Shown here: piece by piece, positions 55,859 through 64,000 of the stretch
Position numbering within the stretch: the stretch's first letter is position 1
How the letters are laid out: each line of letters starts with the position of its first letter
NCBI GenBank assembly: GCA_910574185.1
Contig: CAJSZQ010000006.1
Coordinates: 92,057 to 156,056 of the forward strand
DNA length: 64,000 bases
DNA from: Lachnospiraceae bacterium
GTDB lineage: Bacteria > Bacillota > Clostridia > Lachnospirales > Lachnospiraceae
Direction: 5' to 3'
Notes under the pieces: generated by a model
What the model saw: the letters and a program-made list of their open reading frames with translations, nothing else
What the model was told of the DNA's origin: nothing
Databases searched by the model: none
Position numbers and translations under genes: made by a program

Positions 55859-56353
55859 CTATGGCGCAAGGCTCTTTTTTTCTTTCTCTTCTTTTTTCCG
55901 TTCTCTGAGTTCCTTAAAAAACTGTTTCATCAAACCGCTGCACTCTTCTTCCATCACCCCGGTCTCAAGTTCCACCTGATGGTTAAATTCTGCCACATTC
56001 AGCAAATTCAAAATAGACCCCGCGCATCCTGCTTTTGGATTCATGCATCCCACAACCACTTTATCTATCCGGGACTGTACAATCGCGCCAGCACACATCT
56101 GACAGGGCTCCAGCGTTACATACATGGTGCAGCCCTCTAACCGCCAGTCCCCGGTCCTCCTGCTGGCTTTCCGAATAGCGGTAAGTTCCGCATGGGCCAA
56201 TGGATTTTTATCCGTATTCCTCCGGTTATACCCCCGGCCAATGATAATTCCATTCTGTACAATCACGCAGCCGATTGGTGTCTCCTCCAGAGAATATGCT
56301 TTCTTTGCCTGCCGGATAGCTTCCCTCATATATTTTACGTCCTCATTGCCCAT
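55859..56353 (-). CDS. tadA: tRNA-specific adenosine deaminase
   Basis: 164 residues from the ATG at 56353 (GAGGAG upstream). Zinc site HAE in PLAHAELTAI and PCQMC in TLEPCQMCAGAI. It converts A34 to inosine in tRNA-Arg (ACG). The C-terminal Lys/Glu tail (RERKKEEKEKKS) is longer than usual. Convergent with ffs. Confidence 0.96.
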   Translation of the reverse strand: MGNEDVKYMREAIRQAKKAYSLEETPIGCVIVQNGIIIGRGYNRRNTDKNPLAHAELTAIRKASRRTGDWRLEGCTMYVTLEPCQMCAGAIVQSRIDKVVVGCMNPKAGCAGSILNLLNVAEFNHQVELETGVMEEECSGLMKQFFKELRERKKEEKEKKSLAP

Positions 56354-56464
56354 GCGAATCTCCTCTCGTAACCTCCACACCTCGCCGGATTACCGTTCAT
56401 CTTCGCCCGCATTATCCCATAAACGGAGGCCGCAGGGCGCGCCTTAATGGTTGGAAAAACGCTT

Positions 56465-57478
56465 TTATATTGAAAAATTATTCGTCTTCCTGACTCTCCG
56501 ACACCAATACCCAAATTCATCGCCTGATTCTTTCTCATCTGAACCGAGCTCTGCGTCAATGTCCCCCATAGGTATAAATTTAGGAAACCCAAAGGCTTCC
56601 GCTGCTTTTGACTCCCGGCTGTGATATATTCCTGGTATTCCCAGCCATAATTCGTCGCCCTCTTCTATCAGCATCAGGTGATGGTAATTATAACATCCAT
56701 GAAGAAGAAAACTATTATTAGCCAGCCGCCATTCACAACGGGGAAGCATAGCGATATCCTGCCTGCATATCTTCTTACACTGCCTTGCTGAAGGAGTGAT
56801 ATATGCGTCTAATTCTTCCTCCTGCTCCATATCCCGCTCTAATTTAGCGCTGTCCCCGCTGGAAATATATTTCGCTTCTATTATTCTGGGTCCTCGTTCA
56901 GATTCTCCAGATTCTTCTTCCAATTTCCATTCCGTTCTTTCTTCCGCTCTGTTTTCAATCGCTGCACTGACAGCTTCTTTTTCCTTCCATTCTGCATCCT
57001 CTGCGGCAATCTCTTCTAACGTCATTTCTTCTTTTGCAGAATCTTCGGCGACCTTTTGCGCGACCGCCTCCGTCATAGTAAGTGGAATGACCTCTTCTTT
57101 CCATTCCTGCATCTGCTCCACATGAACCGGTCGGTCGCTCCACACAGCCGCAAAATACCTTCCGCCTTCCGATTTCATGATAATTCCATGTATCTTCGGA
57201 TAATTCTCCTGTTTCCCGGTGTCCTCCCCGGTAAATGTCAACCGGTAATTCACCGCAGGATTAATATTGGTAATCATTCCCTGAAAAATGCCTACCGGCA
57301 TCCCTTGTTCTTCAATAAAAATATAGAGCCTTAACTCCGTCTCTCTCCCAAGCTGAAATCCTTTGCCATGTATATGTACTGTTGTCTGTTCATCATCCCG
57401 TTCCACCTTCACAAATCCTACATTCCGGCTTATCTGCCCCTGCTGGTATTCATATAAATATCTGATAAACTGCTCCAC
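56465..57478 (-). CDS. DUF6128 domain protein
   Basis: 337 residues with a GTG start at 57478 (GGAAG upstream). The N-terminal ~130 residues form a beta-rich domain (FIRYLYEYQQGQISRNVGFV). A Glu-rich linker (EEMTLEEIAAEDAEWKEKEA) precedes the C-terminal DUF6128-like module (MLPRCEWRLANNSFLLHGCY then NYHHLMLIEEGDELWLGIPG). Function unknown; found so far mainly in Lachnospiraceae. Confidence 0.75.
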   Translation of the reverse strand: MEQFIRYLYEYQQGQISRNVGFVKVERDDEQTTVHIHGKGFQLGRETELRLYIFIEEQGMPVGIFQGMITNINPAVNYRLTFTGEDTGKQENYPKIHGIIMKSEGGRYFAAVWSDRPVHVEQMQEWKEEVIPLTMTEAVAQKVAEDSAKEEMTLEEIAAEDAEWKEKEAVSAAIENRAEERTEWKLEEESGESERGPRIIEAKYISSGDSAKLERDMEQEEELDAYITPSARQCKKICRQDIAMLPRCEWRLANNSFLLHGCYNYHHLMLIEEGDELWLGIPGIYHSRESKAAEAFGFPKFIPMGDIDAELGSDEKESGDEFGYWCRRVRKTNNFSI

Positions 57479-57585
57479 ACCGCCACTTCCTATTCTGATG
57501 TATTCAAAACAGTTTATTCGTGCCGACTCCCAAACATTCCCACAACCTACTCGTTTATCGCAAATTATAATCCTTGTCCCTCGTC

Positions 57586-59022
57586 TTAATACACATTGGA
57601 TGTCAATTCCTGATACAGACGTCTTGCATAACTGTCTGTCATGCCGCAGATATAATCTGTTGCGAGCAGCAGACGCAGATACAGCCTGTCGCTATCATCC
57701 TTTCCACTGGCATGATAATGATAAGCATTCTTATAGTTGCTGGAAATAAAAGATACTAACCGTCTGTCTATCGCCCCCAGTTCCTGCTTCGGATCGTCAT
57801 AATTTACTACTGCGCCAATAAAACGGTCCATTAAATAATTTATCATCACGCTTTCGGAAACTTCCCTCCGGTAGATTGTCTCCGAAGTAAATACCTTCCG
57901 GTATGCAAGCTCGCCCAGACGCTCCATCAGCTTTTCTGCAAAAGTGTCATGAAACAAGTCATACCGGTATGTGCCTTCCATAATTGCCTGATAGTTCGAC
58001 GTAAATCCAAAGGTAGCGCAGTTGATTAAAAATCCCTGCGCCTTCACAATCCAGTTCTTAATCGCGTACTCCTCCGGATTCTCTGCATGAATCTTCCGAC
58101 CTCTCTCATACAGTTCTTTCAGTTTGACTGACGGAACAAAGGAAATCCCTTCCTGATACCAGGACGACTCCATTTCCCTAAGTTCCTCTATTAATTGGCT
58201 GTAAGAAATAAATCCTTTCACAAAAGCATCTTCAATATCCGCTGTCTTATATGCAATATCATCCGCCGCCTCCAGAACAAAAGCCAGAGGATGGCGGCAA
58301 TCATTCGTCCCTACCACATATGCAACTTCGCGGAATATCTCTTCGTCCGCATAATAATATCCAAACTTCTTCTCCTTAATATTCCCGCTTTGAGGATTCA
58401 TCCCTACAGAAGATACCGGATACTTGACAACCGTACTAAGCAGCGCATAAGTCAAATCCATACCTCTCTCATCTACCAGATAATGGAGCTTCGTTACCAG
58501 TCGAAAGGCCTGAGCATTTCCCTCAAAATGATACAAATCTTCCCGCATCTGCGGCTTGAGCATCTCATCTATGGGTTTTCCATGGAAAACCAGACTGCGC
58601 AGATTCTTTCCAAACCACTCTCGAATAGCCTCTTCTCCAAAATGGCCAAAAGGCGGATTCCCGATATCATGAATCAGCCCCGCACACTGAAGGATATCAC
58701 AGATATCTTCCTTCATCTGCATCGTAAATCCAGCATCCTTCTTATACGCTAATATATTTTCTCCTATATTCTGACCCAAAGACTTAGCAAAAGAGGATAC
58801 CTCCAGTGAATGAGTCAGCCTTGTACGAACAAAGTCGCTCTTGTCCAACGGAAATACCTGCGTCTTGTCCTGCAGACGCCGAAAAGAAGCGCTGCCGATT
58901 ATCCGATGATAATCCTTTTCAAATTCACTCCGTAAATCCGCTGCCTTTTCTTGTCTGAATCCAGCTTCTCCTGCCCGGTGTCTTCTAGTAGACAATAATT
59001 GTTTCCAGTTCAATTCTCTCAC
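57586..59022 (-). CDS. dgt: Deoxyguanosinetriphosphate triphosphohydrolase
   Basis: 478 residues, GTG start at 59022 with GGAAGG. HD-domain metal residues: RTRLTHSLEVSSFAK, GLIHDIGNPPFGHFGE and the later DDIAYKTADIEDA. The N-terminal FRRLQDKTQVF is the Dgt signature. It hydrolyses dNTPs to nucleosides and triphosphate. The upstream HTH/coiled-coil gene ends 6 bases before its start, so they form a pair. Confidence 0.95.
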   Translation of the reverse strand: MRELNWKQLLSTRRHRAGEAGFRQEKAADLRSEFEKDYHRIIGSASFRRLQDKTQVFPLDKSDFVRTRLTHSLEVSSFAKSLGQNIGENILAYKKDAGFTMQMKEDICDILQCAGLIHDIGNPPFGHFGEEAIREWFGKNLRSLVFHGKPIDEMLKPQMREDLYHFEGNAQAFRLVTKLHYLVDERGMDLTYALLSTVVKYPVSSVGMNPQSGNIKEKKFGYYYADEEIFREVAYVVGTNDCRHPLAFVLEAADDIAYKTADIEDAFVKGFISYSQLIEELREMESSWYQEGISFVPSVKLKELYERGRKIHAENPEEYAIKNWIVKAQGFLINCATFGFTSNYQAIMEGTYRYDLFHDTFAEKLMERLGELAYRKVFTSETIYRREVSESVMINYLMDRFIGAVVNYDDPKQELGAIDRRLVSFISSNYKNAYHYHASGKDDSDRLYLRLLLATDYICGMTDSYARRLYQELTSNVY

Positions 59023-59028
59023 GCCTTC

Positions 59029-60438
59029 CTAATCCAGATAAATCGGCGGCTCATAATCCTTTCCCAGCAAAGCTTTCTTGCGCTCCTGATATCCCAGAAA
59101 GGCCCATTCCGTCATATCCGTCCATCCATGATCTCTGCGATCATATAGCTGCACATAACCGATACGCTTCGGATGCATCCGCACGCTGTTGGTCTCATAT
59201 TCATGGCCTGTAAATGGATTCCGCTCACCTCTGGTAAGATCCTCTGCTTCTTCATCCTCTTCAATTAATTCCTCAATCAACTCTTCCGTCGTTAACTGTG
59301 CTTCACTGCTCTCTGAAAGCTCTGTCTCTTCCTTCTCCGGTTCTGTCTCTGGCTCCTGATATTCTATATAATCATCCTCTAACTCTTCCATCGTCGGCTC
59401 CCTGAGAATTACCTGCTCTACAATCTTTGCTTCCTCCTGAAGCTCCTCCTGCCGCTCTTTCTTCGTCCTACGCTGGAACATCGCTCTCCATCCGGTTATC
59501 TTTTTCTCTTCCTGCGCCTGCTCTTCCAAAGCCTTAGCCGCTTTGGCTGCCTTCGCTTCCTCCACCTGCTGCTCAAGAAGCTTTCTCTCCTTCTCCAATT
59601 CTTCCATCTCACGAAGAAGCTCTTCCACATCTACTTTCATTCCTCTTTCATCTACAGAAACTTCTTCTGGTTCAGAAAACTCTGAGAACTTTTCTGATTC
59701 TGCCTTCTCCTGCAAAGGCTCTTCCCGCTTCTCATATCCAGATTCTTCCTGGGAATCTCCCTCCTGAATAATCATATCCTGAGAAGTCTCCGCTTCCGAC
59801 GCCATAGCGGCAGCCTCTTTCTTTTCTTCTTGCAGGCTCTCTCCGGCAACCTCCAAAGAATGTTCCTTATCAGAAACATCACTTTCGGAAATTGCTGAAG
59901 CAGAAACGTTACCTTCCGTCTCATCTTCACCATGGACTTTCGGAAGTCTCGCCGTCTCCTGGCGCACCAGCTCCTCATGAATATCTATATAATCCCCAAG
60001 GGTCATTTCCTTTTCCACCGGCTCCCTGTACATCTCTGACGGAACCTGTTCAATAGCCTCTGCCAGACGCTCCGCTTCTTTTGCCTTCTTTTCCTTACGC
60101 GCTTTTGCTTTGGCCATCCGTACACTTTCTTTTGTAGCCTTCATAGCCGGCTTCGGCTGTCCGCTCTCTTCCGTACTTTTCTTGTTCTCCTCAGCTTGCG
60201 CTTCCTCCGCCTCTTCACCTTCCAAAAGTATACTCAAACGGAACGGACATTCCAAAATCTCCGCAATCATACGCATATCCTGCTCCTGAAAATTATCACG
60301 CCCCAGTCTCTGGGTTAGATTCTGGCGAGACATTTTCTTTCCGGTTCTCTTTTCAATTATCTCTGCGAGTTCTTTGATGGTCATGCCTTTCCGGCTTAAG
60401 ACAATCTTGACTTGTTCTCCGAATGTTAGATCCAGCAT
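59029..60438 (-). CDS. Unknown protein: N-terminal HTH, long acidic coiled coil, conserved C-terminal motif
   Basis: 469 residues, GGAGGAG before the ATG. Residues 1-70 form an XRE-like helix-turn-helix (VKIVLSRKGMTIKELAEII, SRQNLTQRLGRDNFQ). Residues 90-400 are a Glu/Lys-rich low-complexity and coiled-coil tract. The C-terminal ~70 residues are conserved in appearance (MHPKRIGYVQLYDRRDHGWT and LLGKDYEPPIYLD). It is coupled to dgt. Perhaps a regulator; no family name known to me. Confidence 0.7.
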   Translation of the reverse strand: MLDLTFGEQVKIVLSRKGMTIKELAEIIEKRTGKKMSRQNLTQRLGRDNFQEQDMRMIAEILECPFRLSILLEGEEAEEAQAEENKKSTEESGQPKPAMKATKESVRMAKAKARKEKKAKEAERLAEAIEQVPSEMYREPVEKEMTLGDYIDIHEELVRQETARLPKVHGEDETEGNVSASAISESDVSDKEHSLEVAGESLQEEKKEAAAMASEAETSQDMIIQEGDSQEESGYEKREEPLQEKAESEKFSEFSEPEEVSVDERGMKVDVEELLREMEELEKERKLLEQQVEEAKAAKAAKALEEQAQEEKKITGWRAMFQRRTKKERQEELQEEAKIVEQVILREPTMEELEDDYIEYQEPETEPEKEETELSESSEAQLTTEELIEELIEEDEEAEDLTRGERNPFTGHEYETNSVRMHPKRIGYVQLYDRRDHGWTDMTEWAFLGYQERKKALLGKDYEPPIYLD

Positions 60439-60559
60439 AATAGACTCCTCCTTATTAATTCCCTGCCGACGCTTTTCCGTAACGTCTCAAAGACAGAAGC
60501 TTCCTTCTGCCTGAAATTTATCCCCAAGGACATACTTTAATACACGCGCCCGCGAAGCC

Positions 60560-60776
60560 GGCGGACTTCGTCCGACAATGTATACCCATAGGGCACTCCT
60601 TAATTCTTGCTCCTTCGGAGCCGGCGGACTTCGTCCGACAATGTATACCCATAGGGCACTCCTTAACTTATGCTCCTGCGGAGCTGGCGGACTTCGTCCG
60701 ACAATGTATACCCATAGGGCACTCCTTAACTTATGCTCCTGCGGAGCTGGCGGACTTCGTCCGACAATGTATACTC
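60560..60776. repeat. Tandem repeat array, 63-bp units
   Basis: Copies begin GGCGGACTTCGTCCGACAAT at 60560, 60623, 60686 and 60749; the last is cut short after the shared TATAC. Each full unit carries two mini hairpins, CGGAC-TTC-GTCCG and GCTCC-T(T/G)C-GGAGC, and the stretch TATACCCATAGGGCACTCCT. The latter resembles the start of the 46-bp unit at 52247. 60439-60559 and 60777-60887 show no gene. Confidence 0.9.
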
Positions 60777-60889
60777 TCCCTCGTATGGGTCTATCTTTTT
60801 ACAACTTTCTTTGTAAATAAATAAGTTGCTAAATAAACCCTTTTCCCACTTCTTTATTCTAGCAAATGAATGTCTGTTCGTCAAGCGGC

Positions 60890-60920
60890 AAAAAAATTAC
60901 CCGCCAGATATTCTGGCGGG
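60890..60920 (-). terminator. Terminator of the phosphopantetheinyl transferase gene
   Basis: On the minus strand CCCGCCAGA-ATA-TCTGGCGGG followed by TAATTTTTTT. A MITE sits between the gene and this hairpin; the first arm of the stem is also the target duplication of that MITE. Confidence 0.85.
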
Positions 60921-61158
60921 TTACTGTTCACACATCGCCTGCCGGACGCGGATTGAATCAGGAGCATGTCTCTGTGCAGACGGAGTAACATTCCATTGAA
61001 CTGGCAGCTAACGCAGACTAAGCCGCTCAGGAAAGCCTTCGCGCCTAAGTCTGCATAAGCTGCCAGTTCAATTCCATGAAAAACACTCCTGAATTGTCTG
61101 CACAGAGACATGCTCCTGATTCAACCCGCTGTTTACCAAATGACCTGTGAGCTGTAAC
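60920..61158. mobile_element. Palindromic MITE, full-length copy B
   Basis: 239 bp, GTTACTGTTCACACATCGCC at the left and the inverted GTTACAGCTCACAGGTCA at the right. The inner arms share GAATCAGGAGCATGTCTC and pair over about 100 bases. Perfect 8-bp direct repeats TCTGGCGG flank it (60912-60919 and 61159-61166). It is about 80-90% like copy A at 9880 in the arms and about 27 bases longer, mainly in the central loop. Confidence 0.85.
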
Positions 61159-61170
61159 TCTGGCGGGCAA

Positions 61171-61860
61171 TTATAATTCAATACTTCTTATTTCTGAAAA
61201 AACCGGATTTGTACTGCACACAGCGCATCTTGCATCCCCTGCCTCCAGCTCAAATTCCCGGTAGTAATATATCTCCGGATACTCTTCCGGCTGGCGTATC
61301 AATACCGGACCTCCCTTTTCTATCCGAATCTCAAAGCTTCGAAGGTCCAGCTTTAACCCCTCTCTGGTTGCTTTGATAAAGCTTTCCTTCAGAACCCAAT
61401 ACCGGTAAAATTCCTCCGCCCTTCGTTCTTCCGTCTCCTGTCCCATGATATATGCTTCTTCTGCCGGACAGAAAAATCTCTTCGCAACTCCTGGGCGGAT
61501 GTTCTTAATCATCTCCACGTCACAGCCCAGTTTAGCAGCGGCTCCTTCCTCATGGATTCCTGTGCAGCCGTCCTCTTTTAAACGGCGCTCTGCTTCTCTG
61601 GCGCCCTCATTTCCCACATCAACAGCGCACATTGCATATTTGCCGGAATGTGACAGATTATATACCGCATCCTCTGCAAATCCATAAGCTTCCTGCATCT
61701 TCTGATACACTATCCACACCCCCGCGCTCTGGGCTTTCTTCAAATTCTTAAGCTTGTCTGCCTTTTCTTTGCGCCACTTCGGAAGACTGTCATAATATTT
61801 TCTGTAAATCCGCTCGTTAAGAAGCGGGGTTATATCGCCAATCCATGTCTGAATCACCAA
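61171..61860 (-). CDS. 4'-phosphopantetheinyl transferase (Sfp-type)
   Basis: 229 residues; GTG start at 61860 after GAGGG. Magnesium-binding AVDVGNEGA and WVLKESFIKATREGL (the W-KES-K motif) are diagnostic. It adds the CoA-derived arm to carrier proteins. Sfp type is linked with peptide or polyketide synthesis, but no such genes are nearby. The stop lies 13 bases before the MITE. Confidence 0.92.
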   Translation of the reverse strand: MVIQTWIGDITPLLNERIYRKYYDSLPKWRKEKADKLKNLKKAQSAGVWIVYQKMQEAYGFAEDAVYNLSHSGKYAMCAVDVGNEGAREAERRLKEDGCTGIHEEGAAAKLGCDVEMIKNIRPGVAKRFFCPAEEAYIMGQETEERRAEEFYRYWVLKESFIKATREGLKLDLRSFEIRIEKGGPVLIRQPEEYPEIYYYREFELEAGDARCAVCSTNPVFSEIRSIEL

Positions 61861-61937
61861 ATCCCTCTTTTCTACTGTTCTTTATATCCCTTCCGCAGCA
61901 CTGGATGTGAATTTCATATTTCTTTTTATATTTTCCT

Positions 61938-62633
61938 TTAAACAGATGCTCTTTTTTGACGCTGAACTGCAAATATATTCTGTATAATCTGCTTCTGATC
62001 TTCTTCCGACAACTCCAAAAACTGGCAGCCATATTCAAATTTTTGCCCGTCTTTTTCTATAACGCGCAGCACCTGACTATACATAACGGACTCTGGCCTG
62101 TCTTCTAACAATCTGACTTTCAACAGGAACTTATCGCCCTCATGGTATCTGTATTCAGAACTGATACCAGCCCCTCCCACGCTAATATTCAGCATCTTAC
62201 AAGGCTTTTCGCCCATTTCCAGCCCGCTAAACATCGTAACAGTGGCGTCAAGATCTGTAGTAAGACGAAAAAAAGCGCGCTCATTTTCAGTTCGGACAAC
62301 AACCATTTCGTCAACCTGCCATATGTGTTTCGGCATAGGCGTTATGACGCCCTCCATATAGACCGCTTTTCTGTCATGGTCATTGTACCCGCGTATCCTG
62401 ACGCGGAGAGGTTCCTCCTTCTGTGGAATCTCTATTTCAGAATACTGATGCAGTTCCGCTTTGTTCTCCTGTATCCCATACAGTTTTGCCACAAAAAGCA
62501 GCTCTCCCTCAAAAGTCGATACCTCTACCCGCATGCCGGAATAGATCGCGGCATCCCCTGCCCCGCTCCCTCCCTGACTTTCCTGCGGCTGCTGTTCTTT
62601 TGCTCTCTTGCTAAATATATGTAATAAATTCAC
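61938..62633 (-). CDS. PilZ-domain c-di-GMP binding protein (YcgR-like)
   Basis: 231 residues. N-terminal beta-barrel (MRVEVSTFEGELLFVAKLYG) and PilZ domain with both c-di-GMP motifs: RAFFR (RxxxR) and NISVGGAG (N/DxSxxG). It would change flagellar or adhesion output on binding c-di-GMP. A diguanylate cyclase gene ends/starts close by on the same strand (gap ~55 bases). Confidence 0.9.
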   Translation of the reverse strand: MNLLHIFSKRAKEQQPQESQGGSGAGDAAIYSGMRVEVSTFEGELLFVAKLYGIQENKAELHQYSEIEIPQKEEPLRVRIRGYNDHDRKAVYMEGVITPMPKHIWQVDEMVVVRTENERAFFRLTTDLDATVTMFSGLEMGEKPCKMLNISVGGAGISSEYRYHEGDKFLLKVRLLEDRPESVMYSQVLRVIEKDGQKFEYGCQFLELSEEDQKQIIQNIFAVQRQKRASV

Positions 62634-62688
62634 ACTTTCCCCTCCCGGTTGAAACCGTTCCTATCATCCCCAAACGTCAGGAAATCCT

Positions 62689-63606
62689 TTATTTTTCACA
62701 CAATTGCTTCATACGCTCATCGGCCCAAATAACCCTATTTCGGCCGTTTCTTTTTGCGTCATACAACATCGTGTCTGCAATTTTTAAATAAAAGTCGTAG
62801 GAACTGCCCTTTTCAGGAACAACGGTAACGCCCCCGACGCTGACGGTAACCCATTTAGATACAGACGGGTCGTGGGGAATCTGAAGATTCTCTATCGCCT
62901 GCCGAATTTTTTTCAAATGCGCAAATATCTGTTCTGAGCTATCGCCCATAGAAAACGCCACAAATTCCTCGCCGCCATAGCGGGCAAGAAAATCTGTGCT
63001 TCGCTGTAAATAGGAAGCGGCCGTTTGAGCCACAGAAGCAATTACTTTATCTCCGGCGGGGTGGCCAAACGTATCATTATATACTTTGAATCGGTCAATA
63101 TCAAACATATAGATGGAAAATGGCACATTTAGGCGAATCGCCTCATTCCATTTCCTTATACTGTATTGTTCATACTTGCGTCTGTTGGCAACGCCTGTCA
63201 GCTGATCCGTCATGGACTGCTGCTCAACTTGTCTGCGATACTGGTATAGTTTGATATGCGTGTTAACTCTTGCCTTGACAATCAAAGCATTAAACGGCTT
63301 CGCGATATAGTCAACGGCTCCCAAGATAAGCCCGCGCTGTTCGCTTGTCACATCGGAAAGACTGGTAATCAAAATGACAGGGATGTTCTGCGTAATGATT
63401 TCTTCCTGTAATTTCTTTAACAGTGTAAAACCATCCATTCCCGGCATCACTACATCTAACAAAATTAGTGAGAAATTTTCATTGTTTGCGCGCCGCAGCC
63501 CGTCCTCCGCTGTTTGAGCAATCGTAATGTCATATTCACTCTCCAAAATGGATTTTAATTGATCCGCCTGCACAACACTATCATCCACAATTAAAATTTT
63601 TTCCAT
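62689..63606 (-). CDS. Response regulator with diguanylate cyclase output
   Basis: 305 residues, GGAGG upstream. Receiver domain (ILIVDDSVVQAD, phospho-Asp in LILLDVVMPGMDG) joined to a GGDEF domain whose active site is GGEEF. The inhibitory site RSTD lies five residues before it, so product inhibition is expected. It makes c-di-GMP when phosphorylated. The PilZ protein next to it is the likely receptor. Confidence 0.95.
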   Translation of the reverse strand: MEKILIVDDSVVQADQLKSILESEYDITIAQTAEDGLRRANNENFSLILLDVVMPGMDGFTLLKKLQEEIITQNIPVILITSLSDVTSEQRGLILGAVDYIAKPFNALIVKARVNTHIKLYQYRRQVEQQSMTDQLTGVANRRKYEQYSIRKWNEAIRLNVPFSIYMFDIDRFKVYNDTFGHPAGDKVIASVAQTAASYLQRSTDFLARYGGEEFVAFSMGDSSEQIFAHLKKIRQAIENLQIPHDPSVSKWVTVSVGGVTVVPEKGSSYDFYLKIADTMLYDAKRNGRNRVIWADERMKQLCEK

Positions 63607-63866
63607 TTTTCAGCCTCCTCGTCAACCTTGTTTTAGTCAACAGCTAAACAAAATACTTCTTCAAAAAATAGTTATCTCTAACGCCCAAAAATGAACATTT
63701 AATTACAAAGCCGTCATAATAAATATCATATATATTCCAGTATGTAAATAAACATTCATTGCCTGAGCATAGATTATACACTAATTTCTCTCTCTTGACA
63801 ATACTTTTATCCTACGCTGATTTTGTTTGATTTAGCTTTGATTTAGCTTGAATGATTATTCTAATG

Positions 63867-63936
63867 CTTGGGAGCCATCTATTTAAAGCTTGAGAGCCAC
63901 CTGAATCCAGTGTATTTTAAAGCTTGGGAGCCACCA
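63867..63936. mobile_element. Three direct repeats resembling the end of an IS21-type element
   Basis: GCTTGGGAGCCA (63867), GCTTGAGAGCCACC (63889) and GCTTGGGAGCCACC (63923) occur with spacings of 22 and 34 bases. Multiple short terminal repeats are typical of IS21 elements. The transposase genes would lie beyond the right edge. The remaining 63607-63866 and 63937-64000 show no gene; ACCAC...GTGGT at 63933-63950 is a small hairpin. Confidence 0.35.
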
Positions 63937-64000
63937 CTATATATTGTGGTCATCCAAATATATTGCTTAAGATAAGACCCCTCTTTTAAGATGTGTTTAT

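Noticed and set aside
60560..60776. CRISPR array
   Set aside because: The units are contiguous copies with no variable spacers, and there are no cas genes nearby. The same applies to 52247-52431 and 34315-34398.

Overview
The window looks like a chromosome segment of a spore-forming, anaerobic Gram-positive of the Lachnospiraceae (Clostridia). The evidence is strong AGGAGG ribosome sites, a large Gram-positive type SRP RNA, a SAM-I riboswitch before metK, spmA, an NtpA-type V-ATPase operon and a GC content near 45%. No rRNA or tRNA gene is visible, so the family is inferred from gene content. Nearly every gene lies on the minus strand.

Layout. 1-4100: the 5' part of a response regulator, a broken copy of spmA, then an AT-rich four-gene operon (small unknown protein, DUF262/GmrS-like protein, AAA ATPase, HNH nuclease) that resembles an anti-phage island. 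It lies between two 98% identical 214-bp direct repeats of spmA. 4.1-17 kb: the intact spmA, an AI-2E family permease, a two-component system (kinase frameshifted) with an ABC exporter, a second ABC exporter with a TetR regulator, an acetolactate synthase that shares an operator with a second TetR gene, a UDG-like protein, and small membrane, peptide and XRE genes. 17-33 kb: housekeeping genes: lysS (fused to a tRNA-binding domain), greA, dusB, coaX, birA, an ornithine carbamoyltransferase, an SPFH/NfeD pair, an rRNA methyltransferase, a PhoPR-like system, metK with its riboswitch, murA and aroK. 33-35 kb: a YcxB-like protein and an Rpn-type nuclease with a heptad-repeat tract. 35.6-44.7 kb: a complete V-ATPase operon whose c subunit keeps the Na+ ligands. 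44.8-52 kb: trmL, an Lrp regulator with an aminotransferase, an AIR-synthase-like protein, a VanW protein and a B12-binding radical SAM protein. 52-55 kb: a tandem repeat, a Mor/CD3324-like regulator and a complete 1921-bp insertion sequence with an 8-bp target duplication. 55.5-64 kb: ffs (SRP RNA), tadA, DUF6128, dGTPase, an HTH/acidic coiled-coil protein, a second tandem repeat, a phosphopantetheinyl transferase, and a PilZ plus diguanylate cyclase pair.

Two signals stand out. First, the DUF262-ATPase-HNH operon is a candidate defence system of unfamiliar composition, with its own promoter and with duplicated host sequence on both sides. Second, intergenic regions carry a dispersed family of long palindromic elements with ends GTTAC(T/A)GTTCAC. 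Two full-length copies are each bounded by perfect 8-bp direct repeats, so they behave as non-autonomous transposons (MITEs); shorter and related copies are scattered through the window. One copy landed in the stem of a transcription terminator, and the target duplication rebuilt that stem.
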